The notes beneath the pieces are model-generated. The model saw nothing but the letters and a program-made list of their open reading frames with translations, was not told where the DNA came from and searched no databases. Positions 62,298-64,000 of a stretch of DNA of 64,000 nucleotides are shown piece by piece. Location of the stretch: positions 186,001-250,000 of the forward strand of contig NZ_JADKZI010000003.1 in NCBI RefSeq assembly GCF_017811815.1. Reading direction: 5' to 3'. Made by a program: the position numbers and the translations under genes. The stretch is from Flavonifractor sp. AGMB03687. GTDB lineage: Bacteria > Bacillota > Clostridia > Oscillospirales > Oscillospiraceae. How positions within the stretch are numbered: the stretch's first letter is position 1; each line of letters opens with the position of its first letter.

Positions 62298-64000
62298 TTA
62301 GCCGCACTTGGAGTAGCCGCAGTCACGACAAGTGACGCAGCCGCCCTCGTGCTCCAATTTGGCCCCGCACTCGGGGCAGAACTTGGCCAGCTTGGCCTCG
62401 GCGGGGGTCATGCCCGGCCGGGGGATGGAATCTGCCTTGACAGCGGCGCTGATGGGCGCGGGAGCCGGCTCGTGGGTGTTCTTGGACACCTTGAGCACCT
62501 TCTCCAGCGCCTTGGCAATGGCGTCGGGGCAGGAGGTCACCGGCACGCCGGACTGCCGCAGGCAGGAGGGGCAGCGGATGCCCTTGAGCTGCTGGATGAT
62601 CTCCTTGGGGTCCATGCCGGAGCGGATGCCCACGCTGACCAGCCGGGCGGTCGCCTCGCTCTGGCTGGGGCAGCCGCCGGCCCGTCCGGTGTTGGTGAAC
62701 ACCTCGCAGATGCCGTTCTCGTCATAGTTGACGGTGATATACAGGTTGCCGCAGCCGATGCGCACCTTCTCGGTGAAGCCGGTGGTCACCGCAGGACGGG
62801 GCCGGGGCTGGATGTGGCCGTAGGCCTCCTGAGGCACCTGGCACTCCTCGCACACCCGGCCGGTAGAGGCGGGAGCGCTCTCCTTGCCATCGTTGACCTT
62901 GCCGATGTTGAGCACCTGCTCGTTGCGGCTGCCGTCCCGGTAGATGGTGGTGCCCTTGCAACCCAGGGTGTAGGCCAGGCGGTAGACCTCGGCCACCTCG
63001 GCCTTGGTGGCGGAGTTGGGGAAGTTCACCGTCTTGCTGACAGCGTTGTCGGTGTACTGCTGGAAGGCGGCCTGCATCTTCACGTGCCAGATGGGGGACA
63101 CGTCGTGGGCGCACACAAAGACCCGCTTGATCTCCTCGGGAATGCCGTCCACGTGGGCCAGGGAGCCCTGCTCCACGATCTGCTTCATCAGCTCCTCGGA
63201 GTAGATCCCCGCCTCCACCAGCTTGTCCTTCAGGATCTGGTTGGTCTCAATGAGGTGGGTATTGTCCATGACGTTGCGGATGTAGGCGTAGGCAAACACC
63301 GGCTCCACACCGGAGGACACACCGGCAATGATGGACAGGGTGCCGGTGGGGGCGATGGTGGTTACGGTGGCGTTGCGGATGGGCTTGCCGTCCTTATAGA
63401 TGCTCTGGTCAAAGAGGGGGAAGGCACCCCGGCTCTCCGCCAGCTTCTCGCTCTCCTGGTGGCCGATGGTGTTGATGGTGTCCATAATCTCGGCGGCCAG
63501 AGCCACGCCCTCTTCACTGTTGTAGGGCACGCCCATGTAGAGGAGCATGTCCGCAAAGCCCATGACGCCCAGGCCGATCTTGCGGGTGGAACGGGTCATC
63601 TTGTCGATCTCGGGCAGGGGGTACTGGTTGACCTCGATGACGTTGTCCAGGAAGTGGACAGCGGTGCGGATGGTCTTCTCCAGCTTGGCCCGGTCCAGCA
63701 CCCAGCCCGCCACGGTCTTGGTGATGTGGTTAACCAGATTGATGGAGCCCAGGTTGCAGCTCTCGTAGGGCAGCAGGGGCTGCTCGCCGCAGGGGTTGGT
63801 GGACTCGATCTCGCCCTGGCTGGGCACGGCGTTGTCCCGGTTGAGCCGGTCCAGGAAGATGATGCCGGGCTCGCCGGTCTGCCAGGCGGAGGTAACGATG
63901 GTATCAAAGACCTCCCGGGCCTTCAGCTGGCCCGCCACCCGGCCGGTGGCCGGGTCCACCAGATCGTACATCCCGTCGGCGCTCACCGCCTCCATAAAGG
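62298..64000 (-). CDS. nrdJ: Adenosylcobalamin-dependent (class II) ribonucleotide reductase (partial)
   Basis: The last ~567 residues; the gene runs off the window. STNPCGEQPLLPYESCNLGSINL carries an active-site Cys, and ATVTTIAPTGTLSIIAG, DGIPEEIKRVF and GCKGTTIYRDGSR are typical of NrdJ. The C-terminus has a TSCPD domain (GRAGGCPSQSEA, VTSCPD) and a final zinc ribbon (CPECGAKL, CRDCGYSKCG). It needs vitamin B12 and works with or without oxygen, alongside the oxygen-sensitive NrdD at 35787. Confidence 0.95.
   Translation of the reverse strand, partial: FMEAVSADGMYDLVDPATGRVAGQLKAREVFDTIVTSAWQTGEPGIIFLDRLNRDNAVPSQGEIESTNPCGEQPLLPYESCNLGSINLVNHITKTVAGWVLDRAKLEKTIRTAVHFLDNVIEVNQYPLPEIDKMTRSTRKIGLGVMGFADMLLYMGVPYNSEEGVALAAEIMDTINTIGHQESEKLAESRGAFPLFDQSIYKDGKPIRNATVTTIAPTGTLSIIAGVSSGVEPVFAYAYIRNVMDNTHLIETNQILKDKLVEAGIYSEELMKQIVEQGSLAHVDGIPEEIKRVFVCAHDVSPIWHVKMQAAFQQYTDNAVSKTVNFPNSATKAEVAEVYRLAYTLGCKGTTIYRDGSRNEQVLNIGKVNDGKESAPASTGRVCEECQVPQEAYGHIQPRPRPAVTTGFTEKVRIGCGNLYITVNYDENGICEVFTNTGRAGGCPSQSEATARLVSVGIRSGMDPKEIIQQLKGIRCPSCLRQSGVPVTSCPDAIAKALEKVLKVSKNTHEPAPAPISAAVKADSIPRPGMTPAEAKLAKFCPECGAKLEHEGGCVTCRDCGYSKCG

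Overview
The window reads as chromosome of a GC-rich, anaerobic gut Clostridia member, most likely Oscillospiraceae of the Flavonifractor/Lawsonibacter/Intestinimonas kind. That placement is inference from gene content: a crt-hbd-bcd-etfB-etfA butyrate operon, class II and class III ribonucleotide reductases, RNase J, a T-box leader, a bile salt hydrolase-like enzyme, and many GTG and TTG starts. No tRNA, rRNA or multi-repeat CRISPR array was seen.

Layout. 1-2271 (minus) is the packaging edge of a prophage or phage-derived cluster: portal, large terminase and a small terminase-like gene. 2426-4564 holds a PepSY protein and rpsF-ssb-rpsR. 4650-7877 is a methionine uptake locus, metN-metI and then metQ, with metQ behind its own promoter and a methionine T-box. 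7953-10738 has an ECF sigma factor with a DUF4179 partner and cysK.

11378-17086 is a 5.7-kb mobilizable element that splits an XRE-type membrane regulator gene; its two parts are at 10778-11374 and 17087-17197. The element carries a large serine recombinase, a small unknown protein, a MobV relaxase, an XRE regulator, an AT-rich cas1-cas2 pair with no effector and no array, two adjacent 40-nt hairpins, and a pMV158-like oriT. This stand-alone adaptation module on a transferable element is the most unusual thing in the window.

17197-25770 returns to host genes: an Rrf2 regulator, then aroF-tyrA behind a Tyr/Phe-rich leader peptide and attenuator, cell-envelope genes (LCP, NlpC/P60), a WYL regulator, an ArsC-like protein, DUF1653, a structured intergenic stretch and RNase J. 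26017-31753 (minus) is a glycolytic run trmL-pgk-tpiA-gpmI-eno. 31888-34458 is proBA plus a small unknown gene. 34503-41064 (minus) has an RlmI-like methyltransferase, nrdD with tandem NrdR boxes, a homocysteine methyltransferase and a membrane glycosyltransferase. 41261-47770 has argS, a DUF1934 gene, murI, an unknown acidic protein, a SpoVK-like AAA+ ATPase and a Big2-domain membrane protein. 48016-55835 has an XpaC-like protein, VanW, DUF2461, a polysaccharide deacetylase, an NSS symporter, DUF6514 and an EamA transporter. 55904-60991 (minus) is the butyrate operon with a Rex-type operator next to its promoter. 61194-64000 (minus) has the bile salt hydrolase-like gene and the 3' part of nrdJ.

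Several control circuits can be read directly: methionine (T-box), aromatic amino acids (leader-peptide attenuation), redox state (Rex box at the butyrate operon) and deoxyribonucleotide supply (NrdR boxes at nrdD). In the element, xre-cas1-cas2 runs away from the relaxase gene across a shared intergenic operator, which suggests that spacer-acquisition genes and mobilization are regulated together (inference).
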